Assembly (NCBI GenBank): GCA_031289095.1
Contig: JAITQD010000121.1
Location: forward strand, 1 to 64,000
DNA length: 64,000 nt
DNA from: Azoarcus sp.
Lineage (GTDB): Bacteria > Pseudomonadota > Gammaproteobacteria > Burkholderiales > Rhodocyclaceae
Direction: 5' to 3'
Positions within the stretch are counted from its first letter, which is position 1. The number at the start of each line of letters is the position of its first letter. Both the position numbers and the translations under genes were made by a program. Shown here piece by piece: positions 47,216 to 57,760 of this stretch. Below the pieces are notes generated by a model that worked only from the letters and a program-made list of their open reading frames with translations, did not search any database and had not been told where the DNA came from.

Positions 47216-49560
47216 AGATCGAAATCGACGGTAAGCCGGTGCAGGCGCCCGACGGCAGCACCGTGATGGACGCTGCGACCCTGGCTGGCGTCTATATTCC
47301 TCATTTCTGTTACCACAAAAAATTGTCGATCGCCGCCAGTTGCCGCATGTGTCTGGTGCAGGTCGAGAAAGCGCCCAAGCCGCTGCCGGCGTGCGCGACG
47401 CCCGTGACCAACGGCATGAAGGTGTGGACGCATTCCGAGGCGGCGGTGAAAGCGCAGAAAGGGGTGATGGAGTTCCTGCTCATCAATCACCCGCTCGATT
47501 GCCCGGTTTGCGACCAGGGCGGCGAATGCCAGTTGCAGGATCTGGCGGTTGGCTACGGCGGCATTCACTCGCGCTACCAGGAAGAAAAGCGCGTCTGGGT
47601 GAACAAGAACTACGGCCCGCTGATCTCGTCCGACGCCAGCCGCTGCATCAACTGCACGCGCTGCGCCCGCTTCACCGCCGAGATTGGCGGCATGATGGAA
47701 CTGGGACAGGCGTTTCGCGGCGACCACGCCGAAATCATGAGCTTTGCCGGACGCGCCATCGACTCGGAACTATCGGGCAACATCATCGACCTGTGCCCGG
47801 TCGGTGCGCTGACCTCGAAGCCTTTCCGTTTCAGCGCCCGGAGCTGGGAACTGTCGCGCCGCCGCTCGGTGAGTCCGCACGATTCGCTTGGCGCCAACCT
47901 CATCGTCCAGACCAAACATGACGTGGTCAAGCGGGTGCTGCCCTTCAACAACGACCGCCTCAACGAATGCTGGCTCACGGACAAGGATCGCTTCTCGTAT
48001 GAGGCGCTGACGAGCGAGCAGCGTCTGACCCAGCCGATGGCGCGCGAAGAGGGCGAATGGCGTCCCGTGTCCTGGCAGATTGCGCTTGATTTCATCACCT
48101 GCGCCCTGGGCGCCGCCGCGCGCGATCGGGGGGGCGAGACCATCGGCGCGCTGGCTTCGCCGCACGCGACCGTCGAGGAACTTCACCTGTTGCAGAAACT
48201 GATGCGCGGCCTGGGTTCGGAAAATGTCGATTTCCGCCTGCGTCAGCACGATTTTCGCGGCGACGCCGTGCGCGCTGGCGCGCCCTGGCTTGGCATGAAC
48301 GTGGTCGATATTCACGATCTCGACGGCCTGCTGGTGATCGGCAGTTTTCTGCGCAAGGATGCGCCGCTGCTCGCGCAGAAGGTGCGTCATTCGGCGCTGC
48401 GCCACGGTTTGCAGGTCTGCGCCGTGGGGCCGAACGGCGAGGACTGGCTGATGCCAATTGCTGCGCGTGCGCTGGTCGCGCCTGCGGACATGGTGGCGAC
48501 GCTGGCGGCTGTCGCCGTTGCGCTGGCGGAAGAAACCGGCAAGCCGGTGACGTCGGCGCTGGCGGAACGGCTGCCGGCTGTAATTTCTGCCGAAGCGCGC
48601 GCTATTGCACTGTCGCTCACGGGCGAAAAAACGGCGGTGTGGCTCGGCAACCTTGCCGTGCAGCATCCGCGCGCCGCCGAACTGCACCTTTGGGCGCAGG
48701 AAATCGCGCGTCTCGCCGGGGCGGCCCTCGGCTTCGTTGGCGAAGCAGCCAACAGCACCGGCGGCTATCTCGCCAGCGCGACGCCGGGTGCGAACGGACT
48801 CGACGCACGGGCGATGATCGAATCGCCACGGCGCGTCTATCTGCTGTGGGGCGCGGAACCCGATCTCGATTTCGCCGACGGCGCGGCAGCCATGGCGGCG
48901 TTTGGAGGCGCGCAACTGGTGGTGGCGGCGAGCGCCTTCGATTCCCCGGCCTTGCGCGAAGTCGCCGACGTGCTGCTGCCGATTGCACCTTTCACCGAAA
49001 CCTCGGGTACTTTCGTCAACTGCATCGGGGACGCGCAAAGCTTCAGCGCCGTGACCCCCCCACTCGGCGAAACCCGGCCGGGCTGGAAAGTACTGCGAGT
49101 GTTGGGCAACCTGCTCGATCTGACCGGCTTCAACCAGAACGATTCCGAGGCCGTGCGCAACGAGGCGCTTTCCGGCGACTTTCGCACCCGACTCGACAAC
49201 GCCATTGGCGACGTTCCAGCGGCGCAAATACCCGAGACGCTCGCCCAGCCGCAGGCGGGCCGGCTGCAACGGGTGGCCGATGTGCCCATCCATTTCGCCG
49301 ACCCGCTGGTGCGGCGCGCGCCCTCGCTGCAAAAAACCGCCGACGCCGCGCTACCCACGGCGCGCATGGCGGCGGCGACGCTGGCGGCGCTGGGCGTGAA
49401 GGCGGGCGACACCGTACGGGTGACAGGAAGCGGCGCGGTCGAACTGCCCGTCGTGGCCGATGAGGGCGTCGCCCCCGGCTGCGTGCGCATCGCCGCCGCG
49501 CACGCCTCGACGGTGGCGTTGGGCCCGATGCACGGCGAACTGAGCGTGGAGCGAATCTGA
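47209..49560 (+). CDS. nuoG: NADH-quinone oxidoreductase subunit G
   Basis: The largest peripheral subunit, 783 residues, carrying several iron-sulfur clusters. It starts with a 2Fe-2S ferredoxin domain ([16 protein letters not shown]), then a His/Cys region ([16 protein letters not shown]), then [12 protein letters not shown] with [11 protein letters not shown]. The rest is a molybdopterin-oxidoreductase-like domain without cofactor. The N terminus [16 protein letters not shown] fits the ATG at 47209. It overlaps nuoH by one base (TGATG). Confidence 0.97.
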   Translation: MLEIEIDGKPVQAPDGSTVMDAATLAGVYIPHFCYHKKLSIAASCRMCLVQVEKAPKPLPACATPVTNGMKVWTHSEAAVKAQKGVMEFLLINHPLDCPVCDQGGECQLQDLAVGYGGIHSRYQEEKRVWVNKNYGPLISSDASRCINCTRCARFTAEIGGMMELGQAFRGDHAEIMSFAGRAIDSELSGNIIDLCPVGALTSKPFRFSARSWELSRRRSVSPHDSLGANLIVQTKHDVVKRVLPFNNDRLNECWLTDKDRFSYEALTSEQRLTQPMAREEGEWRPVSWQIALDFITCALGAAARDRGGETIGALASPHATVEELHLLQKLMRGLGSENVDFRLRQHDFRGDAVRAGAPWLGMNVVDIHDLDGLLVIGSFLRKDAPLLAQKVRHSALRHGLQVCAVGPNGEDWLMPIAARALVAPADMVATLAAVAVALAEETGKPVTSALAERLPAVISAEARAIALSLTGEKTAVWLGNLAVQHPRAAELHLWAQEIARLAGAALGFVGEAANSTGGYLASATPGANGLDARAMIESPRRVYLLWGAEPDLDFADGAAAMAAFGGAQLVVAASAFDSPALREVADVLLPIAPFTETSGTFVNCIGDAQSFSAVTPPLGETRPGWKVLRVLGNLLDLTGFNQNDSEAVRNEALSGDFRTRLDNAIGDVPAAQIPETLAQPQAGRLQRVADVPIHFADPLVRRAPSLQKTADAALPTARMAAATLAALGVKAGDTVRVTGSGAVELPVVADEGVAPGCVRIAAAHASTVALGPMHGELSVERI

Positions 49561-50609
49561 TGGATGCGATATTGCAACCGTTTGCCGATTTCTTCGGCCC
49601 GACCTGGCCGGTGGTGTGGTCGCTGGTCAAGATCGTGGTGCTGCTCGCACCGCTGATGGTCTGTGTCGCCTACCTGACCCTGGCCGAACGCAAAATCATC
49701 GGCTTCATGCAGTTGCGCGTCGGCCCCAACCGCGTCGGGCCGTTCGGGCTGCTCCAGCCCATCGCCGACGCGCTCAAACTGCTGTTCAAGGAAGTCATCA
49801 TCCCGAGCGGCGCAAGCAAGGGCTTGTTCATCCTCGGGCCGATCCTCGCCATTGCGCCGTCGCTGACGGCGTGGGCGGTGGTGCCTTTCGACGACAGGGC
49901 GGCGGTGGCCGACGTGAATGCCGGGCTGCTCTTTCTCCTGGCGATCACTTCAATCGAAGTCTATGGCGTTATCATCGCCGGCTGGGCCTCGAACTCCAAA
50001 TATGCGTTCCTCGGTGCGATGCGGGCGGCGGCGCAGATGGTGTCCTACGAAGTCGCGCTCGGCCTCGCGCTCATCTGCGTGCTGATGATCTCCAGAAGCC
50101 TCAACCTGACCGACATCGTTACCAGCCAGCAGCCCGTGCGTCTGGCCGGGTTCGGCGTCGGCTTCCTGTCATGGAACTGGCTGCCGCTCCTGCCGTTGTT
50201 CGTGGTCTACCTCATCTCGGGCATCGCCGAAACCAATCGCGCCCCGTTCGACGTGGTGGAAGGCGAGGCCGAAATCGTTGCTGGGCACATGGTGGAATTC
50301 TCGGGCATGGCCTTCGCGCTTTTCTTCCTCGCCGAATACGCCAACATGATCCTCGTCTCGACCATGACCTCGCTGCTTTTCCTGGGCGGCTGGCTGTCGC
50401 CGGTGGGGTTTTTGCCCGACGGTTTTCACTGGCTGGCGCTGAAGACGGCGTTCATTCTGTTCGTTTTCCTTTGGGCGCGCGCCACCTTCCCTCGCTTCCG
50501 CTATGACCAGATCATGCGTTTGGGCTGGAAGGTGTTCATTCCGATCACGCTCGCCTGGGTTGTGGTTGTGACAGTGTGGATGATGTCCCCGCTGTCGATC
50601 TGGAAATAA
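49560..50609 (+). CDS. nuoH: NADH-quinone oxidoreductase subunit H
   Basis: A membrane subunit of 349 residues at the junction of the two arms, with about eight membrane segments. It shows [22 protein letters not shown] and [20 protein letters not shown], both diagnostic. It overlaps nuoG by one base and is followed 13 bases later by nuoI. Confidence 0.98.
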   Translation: MDAILQPFADFFGPTWPVVWSLVKIVVLLAPLMVCVAYLTLAERKIIGFMQLRVGPNRVGPFGLLQPIADALKLLFKEVIIPSGASKGLFILGPILAIAPSLTAWAVVPFDDRAAVADVNAGLLFLLAITSIEVYGVIIAGWASNSKYAFLGAMRAAAQMVSYEVALGLALICVLMISRSLNLTDIVTSQQPVRLAGFGVGFLSWNWLPLLPLFVVYLISGIAETNRAPFDVVEGEAEIVAGHMVEFSGMAFALFFLAEYANMILVSTMTSLLFLGGWLSPVGFLPDGFHWLALKTAFILFVFLWARATFPRFRYDQIMRLGWKVFIPITLAWVVVVTVWMMSPLSIWK

Positions 50610-50622
50610 GGGGAATAGGGCC

Positions 50623-51108
50623 GTGGGAGCCAGGGATTATTTCGGGAGCCTGTTCCTCAAGGAACTGCTCAGGGGCATGATGGTGACCGGGCGGCATTTC
50701 TTCAGCCGCAAGCTCACGCAGATGTTCCCGGAAGACCGGACGCCGCAAAGTCCGCGTTTTCGCGGTTTGCACGCGCTGCGCCGTTATCCGGACGGGGAGG
50801 AACGCTGCATTGCCTGCAAGCTGTGCGAGGCGATCTGCCCGGCGATGGCCATCACCATCGAGATTGGCGCGCGCGATGACGGCTCGCGCCGCACCACCCG
50901 CTACGACATCGACTTTACCAAGTGCATCTACTGCGGCTTCTGCGAGGAAGCCTGTCCGGTGGACGCCATCGTCGAGACGCGGATTTTCGAGTACCACGGC
51001 GAGCAGCGGGGCGACCTCTATTTCACCAAGCAGATGCTGCTGGCGGTTGGAGATCGTTACGAGGGGCAGATCGCAGCCGACAAGGCGGCGGACGCGAAGT
51101 ACCGCTAA
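50623..51108 (+). CDS. nuoI: NADH-quinone oxidoreductase subunit I
   Basis: A ferredoxin-type subunit of 161 residues with two 4Fe-4S clusters. The ligands are C62, C65, C68 and C72, and C101, C104, C107 and C111 (CxxCxxCxxxCP twice). It starts with GTG at 50623, preceded by AAGGGGA. It passes electrons towards cluster N2 in NuoB. Confidence 0.98.
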   Translation: MGARDYFGSLFLKELLRGMMVTGRHFFSRKLTQMFPEDRTPQSPRFRGLHALRRYPDGEERCIACKLCEAICPAMAITIEIGARDDGSRRTTRYDIDFTKCIYCGFCEEACPVDAIVETRIFEYHGEQRGDLYFTKQMLLAVGDRYEGQIAADKAADAKYR

Positions 51109-51132
51109 AGGGAGGGCGCTTTTGGGCGCCGC

Positions 51133-51819
51133 ATGCGAAACATGGAATTCAAAACCTTCGTCTTTTACCTTCTGTCATCTATTCTGGTGCTGGCGGCGCT
51201 GCGCGTCGTCACCGCCCGCAATCCGGTGCATGCGGTGCTCTACCTCGTGTTGGCGTTCTTCAACGCCAGCGGCATCTGGTTACTGCTGTCGGCAGAGTTT
51301 CTCGCCATCACGCTGGTGATGGTCTACGTCGGCGCGGTGATGGTGCTGTTCCTTTTCGTCGTGATGATGCTCGACATCGACTTCGCGCGTCTGCGCGAGG
51401 GGTTCTGGAGATACCTGCCAGTGGGCGCTTTTGTCGGCGTGCTGCTGGCGCTCGAAATGGGTCTGGTGCTGGCGGGCGGTTTCGGCGGCAAGGCCATGCC
51501 GCCGGCGGGCGCGACGGTCTCCGCCGCAGACGCGGGCCTTTTCAAATGCGCCAGCAATACCTGCGAGTTGGGCCGGGTGCTCTACACCGATTACGCCTAT
51601 GCGTTCGAGCTGGCCGCGTTTGTGCTGCTGATCGCCATGGTCGCAGCGGTGTCGCTGACGCTGCGCCGCCGCCGCACCGACAAGTACATTGCGCCGGAAG
51701 TGCAGGTCGCCGCCCGCCACGAAGACCGGATGACGCTGGTGAAGATGTCCGTCGAAAAAGAAGCGCCCTCCGTAGTTGAAACCGCCGAAACCGGGGCGGA
51801 AAAGACCGGCGGACAATGA
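51133..51819 (+). CDS. nuoJ: NADH-quinone oxidoreductase subunit J
   Basis: A membrane subunit of about 228 residues with five hydrophobic segments; the pattern VTARNPVHAVLYLVLAFFNASG is diagnostic. The start is either the ATG at 51133 (MRNMEFK) or the ATG at 51142 (MEFKTF). A small hairpin lies between the AGGGAGG ribosome-binding site and 51133. The soluble tail (about 170-228) is longer than usual. Confidence 0.96.
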   Translation: MRNMEFKTFVFYLLSSILVLAALRVVTARNPVHAVLYLVLAFFNASGIWLLLSAEFLAITLVMVYVGAVMVLFLFVVMMLDIDFARLREGFWRYLPVGAFVGVLLALEMGLVLAGGFGGKAMPPAGATVSAADAGLFKCASNTCELGRVLYTDYAYAFELAAFVLLIAMVAAVSLTLRRRRTDKYIAPEVQVAARHEDRMTLVKMSVEKEAPSVVETAETGAEKTGGQ

Positions 51820-51846
51820 ACACGCGATCGGGGAGTCACTGACAAG

Positions 51847-52152
51847 ATGCTTTCGCTTTCCCACTACCTCATCCTGAGCGCGATCCTGTTCGCCATCAGC
51901 GTGCTGGGCATTTTCCTCAACCGGAAAAACCTCATCGTCCTCCTGATGGCGATCGAGCTGATGCTGCTCGCGGTCAACATCAACTTCATCGCCTTTTCAA
52001 GCTACCTGGGCGACATCGCCGGACAGGTCTTCGTTTTCTTCATCCTCACCGTGGCGGCGGCGGAATCGGCCATCGGGCTGGCGATCCTGGTCGCCATGTT
52101 CCGCAACCTGCGCACGATCCACGTGGATGATCTGGACAGCCTCAAGGGCTGA
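51847..52152 (+). CDS. nuoK: NADH-quinone oxidoreductase subunit K
   Basis: A small membrane subunit of 101 residues with three segments and the family motif [16 protein letters not shown], which contains the proton-path glutamate. It works next to NuoJ and NuoN in the proton-pumping arm. It is followed after 17 bases by nuoL. Confidence 0.98.
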   Translation: MLSLSHYLILSAILFAISVLGIFLNRKNLIVLLMAIELMLLAVNINFIAFSSYLGDIAGQVFVFFILTVAAAESAIGLAILVAMFRNLRTIHVDDLDSLKG

Positions 52153-52169
52153 AGGGAAGCGCCGCGACA

Positions 52170-54164
52170 ATGAACATGCAAACGCTTTATCTCCTCGTGC
52201 CGCTCGCACCGCTCGCCGGAGCGCTCGTTGCCGGGCTGTTCGGCAAAACGACAGGCCGCACCGGCGCGCACCTCGTCGCCATTGCTGGCGTGCTGGTTGC
52301 CTTTCTCGCCTCGCTGGCGATTTTCCAGGACGTGCAGGCCGGCCACACCTTCAACGCTGCGGTCTACACCTGGATGCAGGCCGGCGGCGTGAATTTCGAG
52401 ATCGGCTTCCTGATCGACAAGCTCACCGTGCTGATGATGCTGGTCGTCACCTTCGTGTCGCTGATGGTGCACATCTACACCATCGGCTACATGTCCGACG
52501 ATCCCGGCTATCAACGCTTCTTCAGCTACATCTCGCTCTTTACCTTCTCGATGCTGATGCTGGTGATGTCCAACAACTTCCTCCAGCTTTTCTTCGGCTG
52601 GGAAGCGGTGGGACTCGTCTCCTACCTGCTGATCGGTTTCTGGTACGAGCGTCCGACGGCGATCCACGCCAACCTGAAAGCCTTCCTCGTCAACCGTGTC
52701 GGCGACTTTGGCTTTCTGCTCGGCATCGGCCTGATCGCGGCCACCACGGGCAGCCTCGACTACCAGACCGTTTTCGGACAGGCCTCGCAACTGGCGGGGC
52801 AGGAGATGGCGTTCACGGGCTGGCCGCTCCTGACCGCCATCTGCATCTGCCTGTTCATTGGCGCGATGGGCAAGTCGGCGCAAGTACCGCTGCACGTCTG
52901 GCTGCCCGACTCGATGGAAGGCCCGACGCCCATCTCGGCCCTGATCCACGCCGCCACCATGGTGACGGCGGGCATCTTTATGGTGGCGCGCATGTCGCCG
53001 CTCTTTGAACTCTCGGAGACCGCACTCTCCTTCGTGCTGGTGATCGGTGCGACCACGGCGCTGTTCATGGGCTTTCTCGGCATCGTGCAGAACGACATCA
53101 AGCGCGTGGTGGCCTATTCCACCCTGTCGCAACTGGGCTACATGACCGTGGCGCTCGGGGTGTCGGCCTATTCGGCGGCGGTGTTCCACCTGATGACGCA
53201 CGCCTTCTTCAAGGCGCTGCTCTTTCTCGCCGCAGGCTCGGTCATCATCGGCCTGCGCCACGACCAGGACATGCGCAACATGGGTGGCCTGTGGAAGTAC
53301 ATGAAAATCACCTGGATCACCTCGCTCATCGGCTCGCTGGCGCTCATCGGTACGCCGTTCTTCTCCGGGTTCTACTCCAAGGATTCGATTATCGAGGCGG
53401 TAGGCGGCTCGTCCCTTCCCGGCTCGGGCTATGCGCTGTTCTGCGTACTCGCCGGGGTGTTCGTGACCGCGTTCTATTCCTTCCGCATGTATTTCCTCGT
53501 TTTTCACGGCAAGGAACGCTTCGGCCAGGAAGTACACGGCCATGACGGGCACGGCGATCATCACCACGGCCTTGCGCCGGGACAAAAGCCGTGCGAGTCG
53601 CCGCTGGTGGTGACGCTGCCGCTGATTCTGCTGGCGATTCCCTCGCTGCTGATCGGCTTTTTCACCCTCGAACCCCTGCTCCACGGCGACTGGTTCGGCA
53701 ACGCGATCATCGTCGGCGGCAACCATGCCGCTGGCCTGAAAGAAATGCTGGAATCCTCCCGCGACTGGGTGCAAATGACGCTGCACGGCCTGTCGGGTGC
53801 GCCGTTCTGGCTCGCGCTTGCGGGCGTCGTGTTCGCCTGGGTCTTCTACATCCTCAAGCCCTCCCTGCCTGGCGTCGTGCGCGGCAAGCTCGCCGTACTC
53901 AACACCGTGCTCGAAAACAAGTACTACTTCGACCGCTTCAACGAAATCGTTTTCGCCGGCGGCGCGCGCCTGCTCGGCAACGGCCTGTGGAAGCAGGGCG
54001 ACCAGAAACTGATCGACGGCATCGGGGTGACGGGCTCGTCCCGGCTGGTGACGCTGGCGGCGCGCGTCCTCAGCCTGTTCCAGACCGGACACCTGTACCA
54101 GTATGCCTTCACCATGATCGTCGGGGTGTTCGTCCTGATCACCTTCTGGATCACCCTCGGCTGA
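52170..54164 (+). CDS. nuoL: NADH-quinone oxidoreductase subunit L
   Basis: The distal antiporter-like proton pump of complex I, 664 residues with about 15 membrane segments. It shows GKSAQVPLHVWLPDSMEGPT with conserved lysine and glutamate/aspartate, and a histidine-rich loop at about 455-470 (HGHDGHGDHHHG). That loop is a common lineage-specific feature of betaproteobacterial NuoL. It is followed after 55 bases by nuoM. Confidence 0.98.
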   Translation: MNMQTLYLLVPLAPLAGALVAGLFGKTTGRTGAHLVAIAGVLVAFLASLAIFQDVQAGHTFNAAVYTWMQAGGVNFEIGFLIDKLTVLMMLVVTFVSLMVHIYTIGYMSDDPGYQRFFSYISLFTFSMLMLVMSNNFLQLFFGWEAVGLVSYLLIGFWYERPTAIHANLKAFLVNRVGDFGFLLGIGLIAATTGSLDYQTVFGQASQLAGQEMAFTGWPLLTAICICLFIGAMGKSAQVPLHVWLPDSMEGPTPISALIHAATMVTAGIFMVARMSPLFELSETALSFVLVIGATTALFMGFLGIVQNDIKRVVAYSTLSQLGYMTVALGVSAYSAAVFHLMTHAFFKALLFLAAGSVIIGLRHDQDMRNMGGLWKYMKITWITSLIGSLALIGTPFFSGFYSKDSIIEAVGGSSLPGSGYALFCVLAGVFVTAFYSFRMYFLVFHGKERFGQEVHGHDGHGDHHHGLAPGQKPCESPLVVTLPLILLAIPSLLIGFFTLEPLLHGDWFGNAIIVGGNHAAGLKEMLESSRDWVQMTLHGLSGAPFWLALAGVVFAWVFYILKPSLPGVVRGKLAVLNTVLENKYYFDRFNEIVFAGGARLLGNGLWKQGDQKLIDGIGVTGSSRLVTLAARVLSLFQTGHLYQYAFTMIVGVFVLITFWITLG

Positions 54165-54219
54165 ACGGAAGACAAAAGAACGAACGCGCCACACCTGGCG
54201 CACTGAACGGAAAGCAACG

Positions 54220-55710
54220 ATGACGGACATTCCCTTCCTCAGTCTGGCGATCTGGATACCGATACTCGGCGGGCTGCTGGTATTGGCCACCGGGCAGGAC
54301 GCCAACGCGCGCATGGCGCGCACGGTGGCGCTCTTGACCGCAGTCTTCGGTCTTGCCGTCACCCTTCCGCTCTACACCCGTTTCGACGCCAGCACTGCCG
54401 GCATGCAGTTTGTTGAACTGCACGACTGGATCGCCTATTTCAACGTCCACTATCACCTCGGCATCGACGGCCTCTCGCTGTGGTTCGTGCTGCTCAATGC
54501 CTTCATCACCGTCCTGGTGGTGATCGCGGGCTGGCAGGTCATCCAGAACCGGGTCGCGCAATACATGGCGGCTTTCCTCATCATGTCGGGTCTGATGAAC
54601 GGCGTTTTCGCAGCGCTTGACGGCGTGCTGTTCTACGTCTTCTTTGAAGCGTCGTTGATACCGCTCTACCTCGTCATCGGCGTGTGGGGCGGCCCCAACC
54701 GGGTTTACGCGGCAATCAAATTCTTCCTCTTCACCCTTGCCGGCTCGCTCCTGATGCTGCTGGCACTGCTCTACCTCTACAAAAGCACCGGCAGCTTCGA
54801 GATTCTCGCCTGGCATCGCGCCGTCCTGTCCATGCCCGTGCAATCGCTGATCTTTTTCGCCTTCCTCGCCGCCTTCGGCGTCAAGGTGCCGATGTGGCCG
54901 GTGCATACCTGGCTGCCCGATGCCCACGTCGAAGCGCCGACCGGCGGCTCGGTCGTGCTGGCGGCCATCGCGCTGAAACTCGGCGCTTACGGCTTCGTGC
55001 GCTTCTCACTACCGATTGCGCCCGACGCCTCGATGCACTATGCGCCGCTCGTCATCGCCCTGTCGCTGATCGCTGTCGTCTACATCGGCCTTGTTGCGCT
55101 GGTGCAGGGCGACATGAAGAAGCTGGTCGCCTACTCCTCGATCTCCCATATGGGCTTCGTGACCCTGGGCTTCTTCATGATGAACCCGCTCGGCGTCGAA
55201 GGCGCGCTGATCCAGATGATCTCGCACGGCTTCGTTTCCGCCGCGATGTTCCTGTGCATCGGCGTGCTCTACGACCGCATGCACTCGCGCCAGATCGCCG
55301 ACTACGGCGGCGTGGTCAAAACCATGCCCAGATTCGCCGCCTTCTTCATGCTCTTCGCCATGGCCAACTGCGGCCTGCCGGCCACCAGCGGCTTCGTCGG
55401 CGAATTCACCGTCATCCTCGGCGCGGTGCAGTACAACTTCTGGGTGGGCCTGCTCGCGGCGACCACCCTCATCCTCGGCGCGGCCTACACCCTGTGGATG
55501 TACAAACGGGTCGTATTCGGTGCAGTCTCGAACGAGAACGTCGCCAAACTCACCGACATCGACGCGCGCGAATTTTTCTTCCTCGCGCTGCTCGCCGTGT
55601 GCGTGCTGGCGATGGGCGTCTATCCCTTCCCCTTCACCGACGTGATGCACGTCTCGGTGAATAAACTCCTGGAGCATGTCATTGCCGGCAAGCTCTCTCT
55701 GCTCCCCTGA
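54220..55710 (+). CDS. nuoM: NADH-quinone oxidoreductase subunit M
   Basis: The middle antiporter-like pump, 496 residues, with KVPMWPVHTWLPDAHVEAPT and LVAYSSISHMGFV, which are diagnostic of NuoM. It starts at 54220 after a short AAGCAA leader and is followed after 30 bases by nuoN. Confidence 0.98.
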   Translation: MTDIPFLSLAIWIPILGGLLVLATGQDANARMARTVALLTAVFGLAVTLPLYTRFDASTAGMQFVELHDWIAYFNVHYHLGIDGLSLWFVLLNAFITVLVVIAGWQVIQNRVAQYMAAFLIMSGLMNGVFAALDGVLFYVFFEASLIPLYLVIGVWGGPNRVYAAIKFFLFTLAGSLLMLLALLYLYKSTGSFEILAWHRAVLSMPVQSLIFFAFLAAFGVKVPMWPVHTWLPDAHVEAPTGGSVVLAAIALKLGAYGFVRFSLPIAPDASMHYAPLVIALSLIAVVYIGLVALVQGDMKKLVAYSSISHMGFVTLGFFMMNPLGVEGALIQMISHGFVSAAMFLCIGVLYDRMHSRQIADYGGVVKTMPRFAAFFMLFAMANCGLPATSGFVGEFTVILGAVQYNFWVGLLAATTLILGAAYTLWMYKRVVFGAVSNENVAKLTDIDAREFFFLALLAVCVLAMGVYPFPFTDVMHVSVNKLLEHVIAGKLSLLP

Positions 55711-55740
55711 GCAAGTGCGCCCCTAACGGACGGTCAGAAG

Positions 55741-57219
55741 ATGAACTTCGTGGTTCCCGATTTCTTCCCGGCAACGGCTGAAATATTCATTGCGGTCATG
55801 GCGCTGGTGCTCATGCTGGCGACGGCCTTCGCCCGCAACATCGCGCGCGGCCTCGCCTACGCACTCGCCCAATTCACCCTGCTCGTGACAGCCTTCATCA
55901 TCCTCTTCACCCTCGACATTGGCATCGACCGCAGCTTCGGCAACCTATTCGTCAACGACCTCCTGGGCGGCGTGCTCAAACTGGTCATCTGCTTCGCCAT
56001 GATGATCGCACTCCTGTATGGCCGCGCCTGGCTCGCCGAACGCAAGCTCGACCGCCCCGAGTACTACCTGCTCGCGCTCCTGATGACACTCGGCATGATG
56101 GTGCTGATAACCGCCAACCACCTGCTGACGCTCTACCTCGGGCTGGAAATGATGTCCCTGTCGCTCTACGCCCTCGTCGCCTTCGACCGCGACAGCGCGC
56201 GCTCGACCGAAGCCGGCATGAAATATTTCGTCCTTGGCGCGCTCGCCTCCGGCCTGCTGCTCTACGGCATGTCAATGGTCTACGGCGCCACGGGCGCCCT
56301 GGAACTGCCCGCCGTGGCGCAGGCCGTCACGGGGGGGACGGCCAACATGAAAGTGCTGCTCTTCGGCCTCGTCTTTCTCGTGGCTGGCGTCTCGTTCAAA
56401 CTCGGCGTTGCGCCTTTCCACATGTGGGCGCCCGACGTCTACCAGGGCGCGCCGACGCCCGTCACCCTGATCCTTTCCAGTGCGCCCAAGCTCGCCGCCT
56501 TCGCGCTCGCCTTCCGTCTGCTGGTGGGCGGGTTTTCCGGTCTTGTGGAGCACTGGCAGACCATGCTGATGCTGGTCGCCGCCGCCTCCATCGTCCTCGG
56601 TAACCTCGCGGCGCTCGTGCAGCACAACATCAAGCGCATGCTGGCGTATTCCGGCATCTCGCACATGGGCTTCATGCTGCTGGGGCTGCTCTCCGGCGTC
56701 GCCGGCGGCAAGGCGGACGTCACCGTCGCCGCCTACAGCAGCGCCATGTTCTACGCTGTCGCCTACGTCCTCATGACCCTGGCCGCTTTCGGCATGGTCG
56801 TACTGCTCTCGCGCGCCGGGTTCGACGCCGAAAACATCGAAGACTTCAAGGGCCTGAACCGTCGCAACGCCTGGTTTGCGCTATTGATGCTGTTTGTGAT
56901 GTTCTCGATGGCAGGCATTCCCTTCTTTGTCGGCTTCTTCGCCAAGCTCGCCGTACTCAAAGCCGTGATCGACGCCGGCTATCTGTGGCTGGCGGTGCTG
57001 GCGGTAGTCATGTCGGTCATCGGCGCGTTCTACTACCTGCGGGTAGTCAAGCTCATGTACTTCGACGAACCGACCGAGACCGCCCCGATTGCCGCCTCGG
57101 CAGAATTTCAAGTGATGCTCTCGGTCAATGGCATCGCCATCGCCGTGCTTGGCCTCATGCCGGGCGCCTTGCTGGGCCTGTGCAGGACAGCGTTGCAAGC
57201 TTCGGTCATCGCAGGCTGA
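55741..57219 (+). CDS. nuoN: NADH-quinone oxidoreductase subunit N
   Basis: The proximal antiporter-like pump, 492 residues with about 14 membrane segments. It shows FKLGVAPFHMWAPDVYQGAPT and RMLAYSGISHMGFM, diagnostic of NuoN. It ends the nuo set; the DUF2818 gene starts a few bases later. Confidence 0.98.
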   Translation: MNFVVPDFFPATAEIFIAVMALVLMLATAFARNIARGLAYALAQFTLLVTAFIILFTLDIGIDRSFGNLFVNDLLGGVLKLVICFAMMIALLYGRAWLAERKLDRPEYYLLALLMTLGMMVLITANHLLTLYLGLEMMSLSLYALVAFDRDSARSTEAGMKYFVLGALASGLLLYGMSMVYGATGALELPAVAQAVTGGTANMKVLLFGLVFLVAGVSFKLGVAPFHMWAPDVYQGAPTPVTLILSSAPKLAAFALAFRLLVGGFSGLVEHWQTMLMLVAAASIVLGNLAALVQHNIKRMLAYSGISHMGFMLLGLLSGVAGGKADVTVAAYSSAMFYAVAYVLMTLAAFGMVVLLSRAGFDAENIEDFKGLNRRNAWFALLMLFVMFSMAGIPFFVGFFAKLAVLKAVIDAGYLWLAVLAVVMSVIGAFYYLRVVKLMYFDEPTETAPIAASAEFQVMLSVNGIAIAVLGLMPGALLGLCRTALQASVIAG

Positions 57220-57237
57220 ATGGGGGAGGGCGCAAAA

Positions 57238-57567
57238 ATGGCGGAAATCGTCGCGGTCTGGGTTGTACTCGGTCTTGCCCTTGTGGCAGCCAACCTGCCT
57301 TTCCTGTTCGAACGGATACTGTTCGTGCGCCGTCCGTCCGGTGGGCGCAAGGCGTTCGGCTGGCGTCTGCTGGAACTGTTCCTGCTCTACGTCGTGCTTG
57401 GTGTTTTTGCCGCCGTGCTCGAACGGGGCGCTTACGGCGTCGTCTATCCGCAGGGCTGGGAGTTCTACGTCACCACGTTCTGCCTTTTCCTGGTATTTGC
57501 CTTCCCTGGTTTCGTCCATTGCTACCTGTGGCGCAACCGCCGCGACGCGGAAAAGAGCGCGGCGTGA
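57238..57567 (+). CDS. DUF2818 family membrane protein
   Basis: A protein of 109 residues with three membrane segments (about 4-22, 43-63, 75-95). DUF2818 genes are typically found directly downstream of nuoN in betaproteobacteria, as here, so a link to complex I is likely but untested. The ATG at 57238 has GGGGGAGGG eight bases upstream; an ATG at 57220 adds six residues. Confidence 0.9.
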   Translation: MAEIVAVWVVLGLALVAANLPFLFERILFVRRPSGGRKAFGWRLLELFLLYVVLGVFAAVLERGAYGVVYPQGWEFYVTTFCLFLVFAFPGFVHCYLWRNRRDAEKSAA

Positions 57568-57760
57568 GCGCCTGACACCTTGCATGAACGACCGCGGCCC
57601 CGTTGACGCAAGGAGGTACCCTTTCTACACTTCGCCCCATTTTGCGCATGCACGGAACCATTGAACCGGCGGCGCTGTCTGCCTCCTGGCTCTGTGGACG
57701 CGATATGCGTCTTCGTCTCCACGGTGCGTTTTTTCGACCCCCTTCCGGAAAGAGAGATCC

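Noticed and set aside
47770..49332. 520-codon minus-strand frame antisense to nuoG
   Set aside because: Shadow of nuoG, which has all its cluster ligands.
52002..54362. 786-codon minus-strand frame antisense to nuoK and nuoL
   Set aside because: Very hydrophilic mirror of membrane genes, typical of a shadow; it crosses gene boundaries.
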